This document shows, piece by piece, positions 1 to 12,096 of a stretch of DNA of 64,000 nucleotides (within the stretch, counting starts at the first letter, position 1; each line of letters begins with the position of its first letter). The notes beneath the pieces were generated by a model. That model saw nothing but the letters and a program-made list of their open reading frames with translations. It made no database searches and was not told the origin of the DNA. This DNA comes from Glebionis coronaria. Its lineage: Eukaryota; Streptophyta; Magnoliopsida; Asterales; Asteraceae. The stretch lies in NCBI GenBank assembly GCA_025667525.1, contig CM046875.1, positions 200,608,125 through 200,672,124 on the forward strand, in the 5' to 3' direction. The position numbers were made by a program, and so were the translations under genes.

Positions 1-3000
1 GTCAACGGCTACGAGGATGTACTTGTTCCCTTTAGATGATGTAAATGGCCCCATAAAGTCGATGCCCCATACATCAAAGATTTCACATTCTTGTATGAAA
101 TTTTGAGGCATCTCATCTTTATGTGTGATCTTGCCTTGTCTTTGGCAAGCATCACAATGTTTAACCATGTCGTGAGCGTCACGATAAATGGTGGGCCAAT
201 AAAATCCAGAGTCGAATACTTTCTTCGCGGTGTAATTGGGAATAAAGTGACCACCGGTGGGTCCTTTATGGCAAGCATCAAGGATTTGTACCGCTCCCGG
301 CCCATCAACACATCGACGAATAATCAGATCAGCACATTGCTTGAAAAGATAAGGGTCGTCCCAGAAATAATGTTAAATATCTTTAAAGAACTTTTTATTT
401 TGTTGAGACGTTAACCCCTCCTTGAGAATTCCACCCGCTAAGTAGTTTGCAATGTCTGTAAACCACGGGGTGTCATCAAGATTGGAATTTATAGACATTA
501 AGGCCTCAAGGGGAAAAGAGTCATTGATCTCTTGGTTCGGATGATCCCCTTGATAAGGATCCTCAAGTCTACTTAGATGATCCGCGGCTAGGTTTTCCGC
601 TCACTTTTTGTCACGAATTTCGATTTTAAATTCTTGAAGGAGCAAAACCCAACGAAGAAGTCTTGGCTTATAATCTTGCTTAGTTAACAAGTACTTCAAC
701 GCGGAATGATCGGTATACACGATGGTGGTAGAAAGGACAAGATAGGGGCGGAATTTTTCAAAAGCATACACTACAGGTAAAAGCTCTTTTTCGGTAGTGG
801 TATAATGCAATTGAGCCCCCGTCATTGTCTTGCTAGCATAGTGGATTGGTTGGAAGTGTTTGTTCACTCTTTGGCCTAAAACCGCTCCAATAGCAAAGTC
901 GCTAGCATCACACATCAATTCAAAAGGTAGCTCCTAATTAGGGGTAACCAAGACAGGTGCCTTGGTTAGCTTATCCTTAAGAAGATTGAAGGATTCAAGA
1001 CACTCTTTGGAAAAGATGAAAGGAGTATCTTTTTCCAAGAGGTGGGTCATCGGGCGAGCGATTTTAGAAAAATCTTGAATGAATCGACGATAGAAGCCCG
1101 CATGACCAAGGAAACTTCTCACACCCTTCACGGTTGAAGGTGGAGGTAATTTGGCTATGACATCCACTTTAGCACGGTCAACTTCAAGACCGGCTTTAGA
1201 GATTTTATGTCCAAGCACAATGCCTTCTTTTACCATGAAATGGCATTTTTCCCAATTTAAAACAAGGCGAGTGTCTTCGCACCGCTTAAGCATACGTTCT
1301 AAATTGGCAAGGCAATGAGAGAAAGAATCACCATAAACCGAGAAATCATCCATGAAGACTTCCATAGTTTCTTCAACCATGTCATGGAAGATAGCCATAA
1401 TACACCTTTGGAAAGTCCCAGGAGCATTGCATAAGCCGAAAGGCATTCTTTTCTAGGCAAATGTTCCGTAAGGACAAGTGAATGTGGTTTTCTCTTGGTC
1501 TTTGGGATAGATGGGAATTTTAAAATACCCGGAGAAACCGTCTAAAAAGCAGTAATAGTCATTACCCTCTAGACGTTCAAGCATTTGGTCCATGAAAGGA
1601 AGGGTAAAATGATCCTTTCTCGTAGTATCATTGAGTTTGCGATAGTCTATACAAACTCTCCACCCTGTAACGAGACGAGTAGGAATCAACTCGTTGTTTT
1701 CATTGGGCACAACGGTGATTCCGCCTTTCTTAGGCACACAATGGACGGGACTAACCCATGGTGAATCCGAGATAGGATAGATCATTCCCGCGTCAAGAAG
1801 TTTGATAACCTGTTTTTTGATTACGTCATGGATCTTAGGATTCACCCTTCTTTGGCTTTGAATAGTGGGTTTAAAGTCGTCCTCCATGAGAATTTTATGT
1901 GTTCAAAAGTGAGGATCAATTCCACGAATATCGGAGATCTTCCACGCAATAGCTTTCTTGTGATTCTTCAGAACGACGATAAGTCTAGATTTTTCTTCCT
2001 CTTTTAAGTCCTTTGCGATGATGAAGGGTGACTTCTTGTTGTCTTCAAGGAAAACATACTCGAGATGAGACGGTAGGTCCTTAAGCTCTAAATCCGGAGG
2101 ATTTTTTATGGAAGGCGTAGTCAAATTTGGTTCATCGATAGAGATATCCTTAGGAGATGGTGGAGAAATATGGTCCTCATTGAGAAGTTTCTCAATGGTA
2201 CGAATTTCTTCATCCCAATTGGAGGGAGAATCGTCATATTGCAAGTCCACATCTCCCAAAGTTGCTTCAAATTCTTTCAAGATGAAATCACTTTCTCCAA
2301 ATGGAGTTAGTGATGGAGCAATAGAGGGAACGGTCTGAACAGTGGGTAGAGAAGAAGAACCACTTTTACAAGCATCTTTGAAAGGTTCTCACAAGCCTCA
2401 TCAAGAACATCAATGAAATTAACACTCTCGTTTTCAGAAGGCTGCTTAGAAAGTTTACCCATGTTGAAGACGATTTTAACGTCACCAACTCTCATGATTA
2501 ATTCGCCTGCGGCTACATCAATGAGAGTGCGACCGGTCCTCAAGAATGGACGTCCAACGATTAATGTAAAACGAGGGTCCATCTCGTAGTCAACGACAAC
2601 AAAATCCACCGGAAAGGTGAATTTGTCGACACCAACGAAGACGTCTTCGGCTATCCCCACTGGATAAGCAACCGTACGGTTAGCTAATTCCAAAGTCATT
2701 CGTGTGGGGACTAGCTCGGGTAGACATAATTGTTTCCAAACACCTAATGGCATTAAGTTTATACTAGCACCTAGATCGGCTAGGGCCATACAATTCTTTA
2801 CCCCAGGGAAGTTGCAAGGAATCAAGAAACGACCCGAATCACCAAGTTTGGTTGGTAATTTCCTTAAGATCACTGCGGAGCAATTCTCATTAAGTTGGGT
2901 CTGAGCAATATCGAGAAGTTTCTCCTTATCACTGAGAAGATCTTTAAACATTTTAGCATATTTAGGCATGTGAGCGAGAGCCTCAGCAAAGGAGATATTG

Positions 3001-4786
3001 AAATTTAGTTGCTTAAACATTTTAAGAAAGTTAGAAACCTGAATATCATCCTTGTTCTTCAATTTCTCTTTCCTCAACCTTGAAGGATAAGGTATATTGG
3101 GTTGAGATGAAGGCTTTGGGATAGAATTCTCACTCACATCCTTGGGTGTTGGAGGGGTAGAAGTATAAGGTGGTGGAATAGAAGATGGAGGATTTGGAGA
3201 AGGAGACTCGTTTTCCTTAGTCACAATCACCGTTGTAGGTGTAGGAAGCTCGGGTTCCTTTAAACCTTTTCCACTACGAGTGGTGATTGCTTTCATCTCC
3301 CCTCTGGGATTAGCAACGGTGTTACTCGGAAGAGAACCCGATCCAGAGGCTTGATTACTTGGGAAGAAACTATCGATCATGTTCCTCAAGTCATTCGTTT
3401 GACTTGCCAAAGTGTTTCGCATATCAGCTCGAAGATCATTCCCTTGCTTCGCCATATTTGCTTTCATGTTAGCCATTTCTCGCTGAAGATTTTGCACTAT
3501 CGCATCATTAGTCCTCATGTAGGTTTCAACCTCTTGGTGTAATGCAGTGGGTTGGTTGGGAGGAGCATGGTAGGCAGGTGGTTGATAAGCAGGTTGTTGG
3601 TAAACTTGGTTGTTTCTTTGAGGTGGATATGGGTTTCTTTGGTTTTGATATGGAGTTGGAGCACGTGGTTGGTTTTGATTGTTGCAATTTAGGTTAGTTA
3701 GGTTTTGTGGGGGGAAACCGGGTGGTGAAAGAAAGTTGTTTGAGCGATATCTGAGCAAGTTGCAGTCACCTTGAGGACGTGCTTGATAGCCTCCTAGAGA
3801 ATAGGTACCGTTGGCGGCATACACATTTTACGGATTGTCATGAGTCGAAGGACAATCGGTGTATGAGTGAGATCCCCCGCATATTTTACATAATTGAGTC
3901 AAAACACTAGCTTGGCCAGTGATAGCTTTGGTATTGTTGGCGGCTTGGAGAGAAAGTGATTCAACAAGCGAAGTAAGCTTATCAATTCTCTTGTCGCTCT
4001 CATTAGTGCTAGCACTAGCCACATTGGTCCAAACACTCTTGGTATGCACTCTAGACTTGTTCTCAACAATATCCCAAGCGGCATTAGCAGACTTAACCAA
4101 AATGTTACCCCCCGAGGCACTATTTAGTGAATCTTGGTCATTCATGCTTAAACCATTGTAAAAAGTATTGATTTGATGTACTTTTGTTAAACCATATTGT
4201 GGACACTTTCTTAAAAGTTCCTTAAAATGGTTTCACTAAATGTCTCACCGTACTTTTGTTCAAAAGTAATGATTTCATTCCGCATAGCGGTAGTACGTGA
4301 GGGTGGGAAAAAGTAGTTGATGAATTTGGTCTCTAAATCCGTCCACGTAAGAATACTTTGTGGCGGTTCCTTATCAAGCCAATTCCGGGCTTGTCCCTCT
4401 AAGGAGAAAGGAAAAAGTTGCAAGCGAATTACCTCTTTTGAAACCCCATTATACTTAACCGTATTAGTGAGTTGAAGAAACCTTTTAATATGGTCATAAG
4501 GATCATCAATTGAACGCCCCAAGAATGGTTGAGCATAGACCATTTGAATGAAGCCGGATTTGAGCTCAAAGTTGTTGGCTCCAATCGCGGGTATGACAAT
4601 AGCATCGTTGTTGCCCTCTACATGTGCTTGCAAAAGTTCGATCATTGGAAGATTGTCCGGTAGAGGTTCATTGTTGTTATTATTCATGTTGGGTTGAGGT
4701 GGATTATTATTATTGTTGTGTACACCGGCCATGTCTAAGTTATCGAGAGTCTCGGGCTCGGGATAAGACGTTGATCGAGTGTGCAT
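1..4786 (-). pseudogene. Athila-like gag-pol polyprotein, decayed and partial
   Basis: The reading frame begins at 4786 with MHTRSTSYPEPE and continues as an Asn-rich gag (4786-3828). A Cys/His cluster CKICGGSHSYTDC (about 3850-3900) could be a zinc knuckle. The protease has ADLGAS in place of the usual DTGA/DSGA. RT is at about 1890-1000 with the motif FMDDFSVYG. RNase H is at 918-601. The integrase HHCC finger and the core around [10 protein letters not shown] lie in bases 1-360. Breaks seen: a frameshift near 4230, a stop at 3825-3827, a frameshift near 2375, and stops near 1900, 1450, 930 and 600. At several of these a sense codon is easily inferred from family patterns. The integrase is cut by the window start. 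Assignment to the Athila lineage is from recalled motif style; the pseudogene status is direct. Confidence 0.88.
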
Positions 4787-4980
4787 ACACCTGCAAAAGA
4801 AATAACAAAGCAGAAATATTTTTGGTTTTTTGTGTTTTTTAATTTTTTTGTATTTTTAAAAATTGTATATTTTTTAGGAGTTTTGAACATTTTAAAGCAA
4901 GGAAAATAACGTTCAAAGACGAACGGATCCCAAAATCCAACGCGTCTCTCACTAAAAACCGTTAATCTTAACGAAAAGAG

Positions 4981-4994
4981 CCGGCAGCGGAGCC
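4981..4994 (-). other. Primer-binding site of the Athila-like element
   Basis: On the minus strand this reads TGGCTCCGCTGCCGG. It resembles the TGGCGCCGTTGCCGGGG primer-binding site of Athila/Tat elements with a few changes. It lies between the LTR and the gag start at 4786, as expected. Confidence 0.6.
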
Positions 4995-5279
4995 ATTTAA
5001 TACAAGGTTTTTAAGCTCGTATGAAAATTCGTTAAACCGATCTTTTCGAATTGATTATTGGTAGAAAGTGTGACTCAGTCGTTCTTGGTGGAACAATAAA
5101 TGGGGAAAAGTTATCTAATTTAAACTAAAAATGAAAATGTCGTTGAAAGCTTGAAAATTTAATCTAAGGTAAACAATTTAAAACAGTGCTAAGTAAAAAG
5201 GCAGGAAAAATAAAAGTTGGAAAATAGAAACAATTAAGAAAATTCCTAATTAAACTAAGTCTGGAAATTGGAATTTCAG

Positions 5280-5665
5280 ATAAATGAATTTTCGGAATAA
5301 TGATGTTTTCAGAGAAATAGGCATCTTCGGAATACTTGCTTTTTCGGAAAAAGAAATTCTTCGGAATAAAAGGATCTTCGGAAAAATGGTAATTTCGGAA
5401 TAACAAGCTTTTCAGAGAAAATTGGATCTTCGGAAAAAGAAGGTTTTCAGAGAAATTTTCGGAAAAACAGTGTATTCAGAGAAATGATAATTTCGGAAAA
5501 AGAACTTTTCAGAGAAAGTAAATCTTCGGAATAATATAATCTTCGGAATAATAGGTTTTTCGGAAAAAGATGGTTTTCATAAAAATGATGAATTCAGAGA
5601 AAGGATATCTTCGGAAAAAGGTTTTTCGGAATAATTGCTAATTTAGAGAAAGGGACGAATTCAGA
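5280..5665. repeat. Degenerate short tandem array of TTCGGAA(A/T)AA and TTCAGAGAAA
   Basis: Over about 385 bp two related words alternate more than twenty times: TTCGGAATAA/TTCGGAAAAA and TTCAGAGAAA, spaced by 5-15 variable bases. The array lies inside the R/U5 part of the Athila-like LTR, downstream of its TATA box in the direction of transcription. No protein is evident in any frame. Confidence 0.85.
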
Positions 5666-6222
5666 TTTTTAAAACCCTTTTCTGAAATTGTTGAAGCACG
5701 GATACAGTAAACAAAAATAAGAAAAATTAAGAGATAAGCCACTAATAAGCATAAACCAAACAAGCAATTAACCAAAACTTTAACCAAATAAATTTTAAGA
5801 AGAACTAAATAAGCCACAAATTAAAAACTATAAAAATACTAATTAATCAAAACATTTAAAATCAACTAATAAGCAATCCTAATAATCTATCGAAACAAAT
5901 TAATCAAAAATAAGCCAAACACTAAAAGATTAATAACCACAATAAGCTCAAAACATCCACCACATCAAAACTAGAAGATCAATCACAAGAACAAATCAAT
6001 CACATAATCAAAGAGATGAGATTAACTATATGATTATCAAGATTAAGAAAAAGATTAAGAAAGGTAGAATGAGAATTAAGAAAATAAGCTTGATTGATTA
6101 AAGATGAATGTAAAAAGATTACAAGATTAATGGAAAGATTAACAAGTTTGAAAGAAAAACTAGAGAAAAAAATAAAACACTTAAAAACTAAAAATTAACT
6201 ACCAAAAGATTAACCACCTAAC

Positions 6223-6258
6223 ACCCTCCTAATGACATATTAGGAGGGTATTTATAAG
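6223..6258 (-). promoter_or_regulatory. LTR core promoter: TATA box plus adjacent perfect palindrome
   Basis: On the minus strand TATAAATA (6258-6251) is followed at once by ACCCTCCTAAT, a 5-base loop, then ATTAGGAGGGT (6249-6223), an 11-bp perfect inverted repeat. A TATA box about 430 bp into a 1.7-kb LTR fits an LTR promoter. The palindrome would sit between TATA and the expected transcription start. Confidence 0.7.
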
Positions 6259-6696
6259 AGGTGGGGAGATTACATGCTTAAACAATCTAATTTCGTTCTT
6301 CTCGTCTCGACTCGACTTAATTTCTATGTCTTTCTTGATGTCGTCTCGGGATTTGTCGATATAAGTTGAACTTGTCTTATAATTTTCTTCTATAATTAGA
6401 CTTGAGTTCTTCGACTTCATTAAACTTCCGTCTTTAGACTTTTTCTTCGATAAATCTTCAGAATTGGCCTTGGACTTCCGTTCTTTTTGCATTCTCGATC
6501 TTTCGACTTCGTCTTTAGTCTTTTTCTTCGATAAAAGCCCGTGATAGCCCATGTTTTCTTCCTTTTGCATCTTTTGGTCCTAAAACACAATAAAAACACA
6601 AACCACGCATAATTCCGACTTTTACGACATAAAATACACGTTTTGGTCTTGTTATTATTGGAAATAAGTGGTAAAAGGATAAGTGTTTTCACACTT

Positions 6697-7808
6697 ATTA
6701 GTAAGTTAGACAGAGAGAGATGGAATCAGCAGTAAATTCTCACGGGATATTATGAGCCTCATAACGACAATGGTACTTAATAGTCTAAGCAAAAATATTT
6801 CAAAGTTTCTCAACGACTTTCAAAACTTTTCAAGACATTTGCTTAAGACTAAGAGCTTCTCGAGTATATGGACATCCACGATAATGATGCTTCCGAGAGT
6901 TCGAAATCATCATGGGGGAAGATCGTGTACTTTGAAGTAATCGGATCACCTTCCAGGGGGAAGTATTGTACATGGAATGGTGTCTACTTACTTTATATGA
7001 TTTTTATGAAGTATTCTACAGGCGTGAGTAGAATTGTTGCTGATTTCCTGCATGTTACCCCAAACGAATTATCACCAAAACCTAAACGACATGAAACAGT
7101 ATAGAAGCAGTGTTATTTGGTGTGGTTCTTCTACAAATTTCCGTTGTGCACTTAAACCGATGAGCTAGAAGATTGTTCAAACTACATCAAAGTGTCAGAA
7201 TCTGCTTAAGATACAGATATTGGTTTAGGGGGAAGCTGATTCAGAAACTTCGTCAAAAAGAAGTCTATGAAGAAAGTTTTTTAAATACATGTTGCATGAA
7301 TTGGGGGGAAGTTAATCCAAATCATGCATATTACAATTGTTCCACAACAAGTAAAGACAAAGAGGATTCAAGCTGAGGTACAAGTTATGAAGACCATAAG
7401 AATTAAAAGACATCCTTAGCAATAGAAGCGCCTTGCAAGACTTTATTTTGTTGTATTTTTACTTGTTAAGAACATTGTAAGTAATTCCGTATGTCTCCAC
7501 ATTGGGGGAAGATTGTTAGCCCTAAAATATGAGCGCCATATACGGAATTACATTAGATTCAGATAGGCAAAACATGGAGGGACACTATTGACAAGTTGTC
7601 AAAGTTACTCCTTGTTTAGCCTATATATACCCCTCCATACTTCCATGGAAGGGTGACGATTCCCATTTGTTTATTTTCACTTCTCTCTCTGAAATAAACA
7701 CACTCATTTCACTGTGTTATCTTTCTCTCTCTAAAATGTCTAAACACTTATTTTATCCTCCCCGACCTCCGGATCACCCAAAAATAGCTTTGAATCTTAT
7801 GTTTAACA
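6697..7808 (+). mobile_element. Copy A of a small non-autonomous LTR family, 5'-truncated
   Basis: From the word AAGTTAGACAGAGAGAGATGG onward this ~1.1-kb segment matches 15530-16630 (copy B) and, more loosely, 18460-19687 (copy C). It contains an ~820-bp non-coding internal 3' region, a polypurine tract ATTGGGGGAAGA and a complete 3' LTR (7514-7808). No gag-pol domain can be read in any copy. The 5' part is lost at the junction with the Athila-like LTR near 6692. LTR ends TGTTAGCC...TTTAACA and the tRNA-iMet-type PBS in copy B suggest a Ty1/copia-like origin, which is inference. Confidence 0.75.
7514..7808 (+). repeat. 3' LTR of copy A
   Basis: It starts TGTTAGCCCTAAAAT directly after the polypurine tract and ends GTTTAACA. 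It contains TATATATA (about 7622-7629), the imperfect palindrome ACCCCTCCAT/ATGGAAGGGT just after it, two CTCTCTCT runs, and near the end an ATG followed by codons for SKHLFYPPRPPD. The same layout is found in the LTRs of copies B and C, which fixes the boundaries. Confidence 0.85.
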
Positions 7809-8039
7809 CGAGTGGCTTCCCGCTCGAAACGATTCCTTAAAAGGTCTAAGCATAATGACAATCTTGGTCCTGATGACCCTGCTCTGATGATGCTGAATAG
7901 TTTCTGGTTCCATATTTAAGATGGATTTTCTGAATCTGACAAAATGAATAAGCTATAGTATGTAGGATACATGAAACGGTACGTATATATATCCTGAAGA
8001 TTAAATTTATATATCTGAGCAAGCTGCTGGAAGTATATA

Positions 8040-8465
8040 GGGATGAACTACGTGAACAATTGTGAACGTACTACGTGAGAAATTGTGAACGTGGTTCGCG
8101 ATCATCTGATGAATGCTGGCATGGAATATGTCGTGAACGTGATCTGTGGAACACACTATGAACGTGATACTAGACATATCATGAACGTATGCTGACTGAG
8201 GAAGGAATGCCAAACAATACGGCCTGAGATGTGAAACGTTTGCCTGGGTATGGAAAAATTATGCTAAACTTGATTCTGTGACCGTATTCAGTAACAAGCT
8301 GTGAAGCGTGTATCGTGAGATGGAACGCGAATCTGAACGCGGACAATGTCATGAATGCGGGTATGAACTTACCTCATGAGGTAGCACAAACATGGACTGA
8401 AACAACATCATATGTGAACGTGAGATGCAAACGTGAACATGAATGTGAGCGTGATTCGCGAATGT
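8040..8465. repeat. Irregular array of GTGAACGTG-like words
   Basis: Words such as GTGAACGTG, ATGAACGTG and GTGAACGTA recur roughly every 15-40 bp in two clusters, about 8050-8200 and 8290-8465. Spacing is irregular. It lies in the 3' part of the decayed Tekay-like element and no coding frame explains it. Confidence 0.55.
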
Positions 8466-10869
8466 GAATTTCTATCTGACCTGATTGTTGATGGAATACT
8501 TAGAAGTTGTATGATCTATTGCTGAATTTCCTGCAGATCTGCTACTGCAAAATCCCTTCGGAAGAAAGCGTGTAGGTTGGGTTAAGTGGTCGACAATGAC
8601 TTAGATAGTATCATGCTTCTTCTGAGTCTGTGGTAAACTAATAACAATCTTTATGGAGTCTCGTCTCCTTTCGGTCCAGAATTTCCACTGGTAGTAAATA
8701 ACTCGATAGCACGACGGCGTTCTATCTTAAACCTACTAGAATGGTAGGCACCTAGACATGAACATAGGTGCATCAATGTGTGATACTGCTTTTTATCAAA
8801 TTCTGCCTGGAATTACAGAACATTCTGGTGGAAATCTGGTTGAATAGTCATGGAAGAATTTTTAGTGATAGCTGCCAACAATTTTTGCGGTAATAGTTAG
8901 TTGAGTTCTAGAAGTTTTTGTACCTCATTCACAGGCGTCGGTAGGACCATCAGGTGATGGCCTTCACCTTCGCAGGATTATCTGAAATTTCTTTCTACTG
9001 AAGTAGGGTGGCTCAGAAATGCCACTTTTTTCATCTGTGATATACATCTGAAAAGTGCTCATATATTTTCTCCTATCGGAGAATCTACGGAATCGAAAAA
9101 ATATAAAATCCCCTTGTTCTCCTCTAGAATTTAGCAGATAAGGATATTATTGATAAATATGCTGGCGAACTGGTTTAAGAATTCGTGGGAAAAAAAATTA
9201 TTCTTAAATTTCATAATATAGCTGGAGTATTAGGGAGCTTAGAAGTATAATTCAAAAATTTAGAGAGACTATGACGTGTGCAACAGCAGTCTGGAAAACC
9301 TCATGTTCTTTCTCTTACCACTTCTGGTGGCATAATCCTGAATCGTTCTAGAAAATATTTAAGACATCGTAGCATATCGTATAGACCTTCTATACGTGAG
9401 ATGACATCGATTATGAATGGTGATCTTGTAAAGTTTTCGGTGGTCAATATATGATCTCATGTTACTAGCCTTCTGTCTGATAGATAGGAACGGTACACCT
9501 TCTAGTGGTGCGATAGGGCGAATAAATCCTTGTTCTGATAACTCTTGCAGCAAATGTTGCAACTCTTTTAACTCAGCTGAAACCCTGCAATAAAGAGTTT
9601 TAAAATGGGTTCTGTTCTTGAGACAAGCTCGATGTTAAATTATTTCTCGTGGTTAGGAAGGAATTTCTGGAAAACCATCTTGAACAACATCTGGAAATAT
9701 TAGGATAATCTGCTGATCATGGATTCGAGGAATTTCAGAAGTGAATTTATAACTGGTAGCTAAAAGTCTTCGTAGCTATGGACTGATAAGTCACGCACTT
9801 GTAAGGTAGAAATAATTTGTACTGATTTTTCTGGCAGAAGTATAATGAATATATTTGGGATTTAGTAAGATGGATCTCGTCGTTAACTGAAAGTAAGACT
9901 TTAATAAATATGGTGATACTGTTGAGTCCTTTCTGGATGAGAGGCAGGTAACTACCTGATTTAAGATAAAGCTGACATAGGAATACGTGAAGTAAACATG
10001 GCAACTTTCACTGAATGTGTTTATCTGTAACCTCACAGAATGAACACTGCGTGTCTAACCTGGATAATACTCCAGTGGTGGTAGCTGGATCTTTAATGGT
10101 CTGATTTATGCGTGGCATAACAGAACGGGTATACCCCCTTGGAGGGTACCCTGACTTTTGGAGGACCTGGTTTAGGAGGCATACTGGTGTTATGAATCTG
10201 ACTCGTACTTTGAGAAGGTATTCGTATGACGTGTACTATGACTGGTGTCCTGACATGTGTCTTCCGAAATAATACTTGAGACCTATGTCTTGACTGTTGT
10301 CCGGACATGTATCTTAATGGGTGAGTCTAAATAAGGTTAAGAATTTCTGGTAACTGCTAGGGTTGGCAGACCGGTTAGACTGCTGACCTCTGTATTTCTG
10401 GTCACGTCCGTTCTGGAGTTCCGATGGTTACTGACTGATTAATTATAAGCACGGTGGTTGTCATTACCGCCTTGTCTGTCAGTTTCTAGATGGTCATTAT
10501 CATGACCGTGATTCATGTAACTATTCTGTTGAGTGGCCGGCTGGGTTCCGGTTCCCACTCTTCTGAATGAAAGGTTAGCTGAGTGAAGTGTGACATCTAG
10601 CTGAGAAAGTAAAATCATGGGATGGGATGGTAGCGTCTGATGGTTGAAATTTATTCTTGTCAGAAATTTCAAATTTATAGTTTTCGTCCTTGTTCTACAT
10701 AGTCTTCATAGTATAAACATCATCAGCATCTTGAGAAATCTCCAAATCATCGGGAGCATCAACATTTGTGAGGTCTTAAAAGTGTTAGCAGCATCAGTAT
10801 CTGGTAGAATATCGACAAGTGGAAACGCCTGAGATGATTAAGAATCGATTAGCAATATCCATGGAGTAG

Positions 10870-11035
10870 GGTACCTGGAGTACACCTGGACTACTGTACA
10901 TGAAGAAAATGAAAACTGCACATGGAGCATATCTGAGACACTGTACGTGGAGTACACATGCAATACTGTACATGCAGTATAACTGAGACATTGTACATGG
11001 GGTACATATGGAATACTGTACATGGCACTGGTGGA
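10870..11035. repeat. Short tandem repeat, ~50-bp unit with CTGTACATG core
   Basis: GAGACACTGTACGTGGAGTA (10935) and GAGACATTGTACATGGGGTA (10985) are 50 bp apart. A third, more diverged copy lies upstream near 10870. The units contain GTAC-centred palindromes. They lie in the leader side of the old Tekay-like element. Confidence 0.6.
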
Positions 11036-11451
11036 AATTTTATGGGATGATCGATACTGGTGTCGCTTGTCTGACATGATCCAAGAAATAAATTGATTTT
11101 AAACGGTAGTAAACTGAACTGAAAATAAGTAACATGATAGGCTGACAATTCCTGCGTCGACTTCCTGCTAGTTGTATAGAGGCTGAAAAGTATGATTTAA
11201 CGGAGTTTCATCAATGTTTAGTATGAAGACATGATTGATGAATACCAGAATATGATTTATCATGAAATAGGATTTTATTGTAACCCTTCTGTATTTTAGC
11301 CTGAAAGCATCATCACCTTGCTGAGAACAAAATCAACGTCAGGAGACATGAGACTTAATCAGCATGGAAACGATGTCCACGTGAGAGTATAAAACATGAC
11401 CGATACAAAGAACATGGAAGAGTAATCGACTGAGGTTTAACATCAACTGAT

Positions 11452-11939
11452 GTGGATGCTATGGTTCAATCCACAAAATTCAAGGAACAAAACATGTGAC
11501 TAAGTATGGGCGATTCTGGTTCGATCCATACTTGTCGAAATTTTTTGAGATCTTTCATGTATAGAAATTTACAATCTGGGACTAAATATGGATGGTTGTA
11601 GTCCAATTCATACTTGTCAAAACTTTATAAATTGTCTTGATATGAGCAAAAGTGAACATCTATGGTTCAGTTCACAAAACAATATTCGACTGAAAGCATG
11701 AAAATTTGACCTGAATAATGGTGAACGTTTATGGCTGGTTCACCAAGTAATATTTGACTGAATACATGAATCTGACATGAGTAAGGGTAAACGCCTATGG
11801 GTCGATTTACCAATACAAAATCTGAACGGGCAAGGGTGAACGCCTATGGGTCGGTTCACAAAGACCAAATTTGCAGAAAAGCACATGCGACTAAATATGG
11901 CCAGTCCTGTACCATCCTTTTACTTAGTCAAAAACTTTA
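11452..11939. repeat. Series of eight stem-loops with differing, self-matching stems
   Basis: Eight inverted repeats follow each other at 50-82 bp spacing, with arms GTGGAT/ATCCAC (11452), AAGTATGG/CCATACTT (11502), an imperfect AAATATGGA/TTCATACTT (11584), GTGAAC/GTTCAC (11652), GGTGAAC/GTTCACC (11720), GGTAAA/TTTACC (11786), GTGAAC/GTTCAC (11836) and GACTAA/TTAGTC (11889). Loop cores resemble CTATGGGTC. Stems change between units but almost always on both sides. They occupy the leader between the PBS and gag of the old element. Confidence 0.75.
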
Positions 11940-12082
11940 AGAAAACTGACTGATAATTGAAGGAAATCGACTAATAATTGCATGAGGAATATAAAAGATA
12001 ACAATGCCAAAATCTAGGAAGTTCCTGGTGACTACCCACTAGGTCACAGGTCAAGTTTTAGAGCCTACAGGTCAAACCTATA

Positions 12083-12096
12083 GCTCTGATAACATA
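12083..12096 (-). other. Primer-binding site of the old Tekay-like element
   Basis: The minus strand reads TTATGTTATCAGAGC, a decayed form of the initiator-Met tRNA site TGGTATCAGAGC. It lies two bases inside the LTR end ...GGTGTTACA (plus strand TGTAACACC at 12099). Confidence 0.6.

Larger units (their letters stand above)
1..6692 (-). mobile_element. Athila-like Ty3/gypsy retrotransposon, truncated by window edge
   Basis: Read on the minus strand the order is LTR (about 6692 to 4995), primer-binding site (4994-4981), gag (from 4786), protease, reverse transcriptase, RNase H and the start of integrase, which runs off the window at base 1. The gag-pol wording, above all the RT motif FMDDFSVYG and the RNase H opening [13 protein letters not shown], is typical of the Athila branch of plant Ty3/gypsy elements. 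Multiple stops and frameshifts make it non-functional. Its upper end abuts copy A of a small LTR family, whose 5' part is missing, so the Athila insertion probably disrupted that copy. The exact LTR edge is uncertain by a few bases. Confidence 0.85.
4995..6692 (-). repeat. 5' LTR of the Athila-like element
   Basis: This roughly 1.7-kb AT-rich non-coding block lies between the primer-binding site and copy A of the next element. On the minus strand it begins TGTGAAAACAC (6692 downward). It holds a TATA box at 6258-6251 followed immediately by a perfect palindrome. An iterated TTCGGAA/TTCAGAGAAA array occupies 5280-5665. The inner edge is placed only by the PBS, and I do not see a clean terminal CA, so that edge is approximate. 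Confidence 0.65.
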
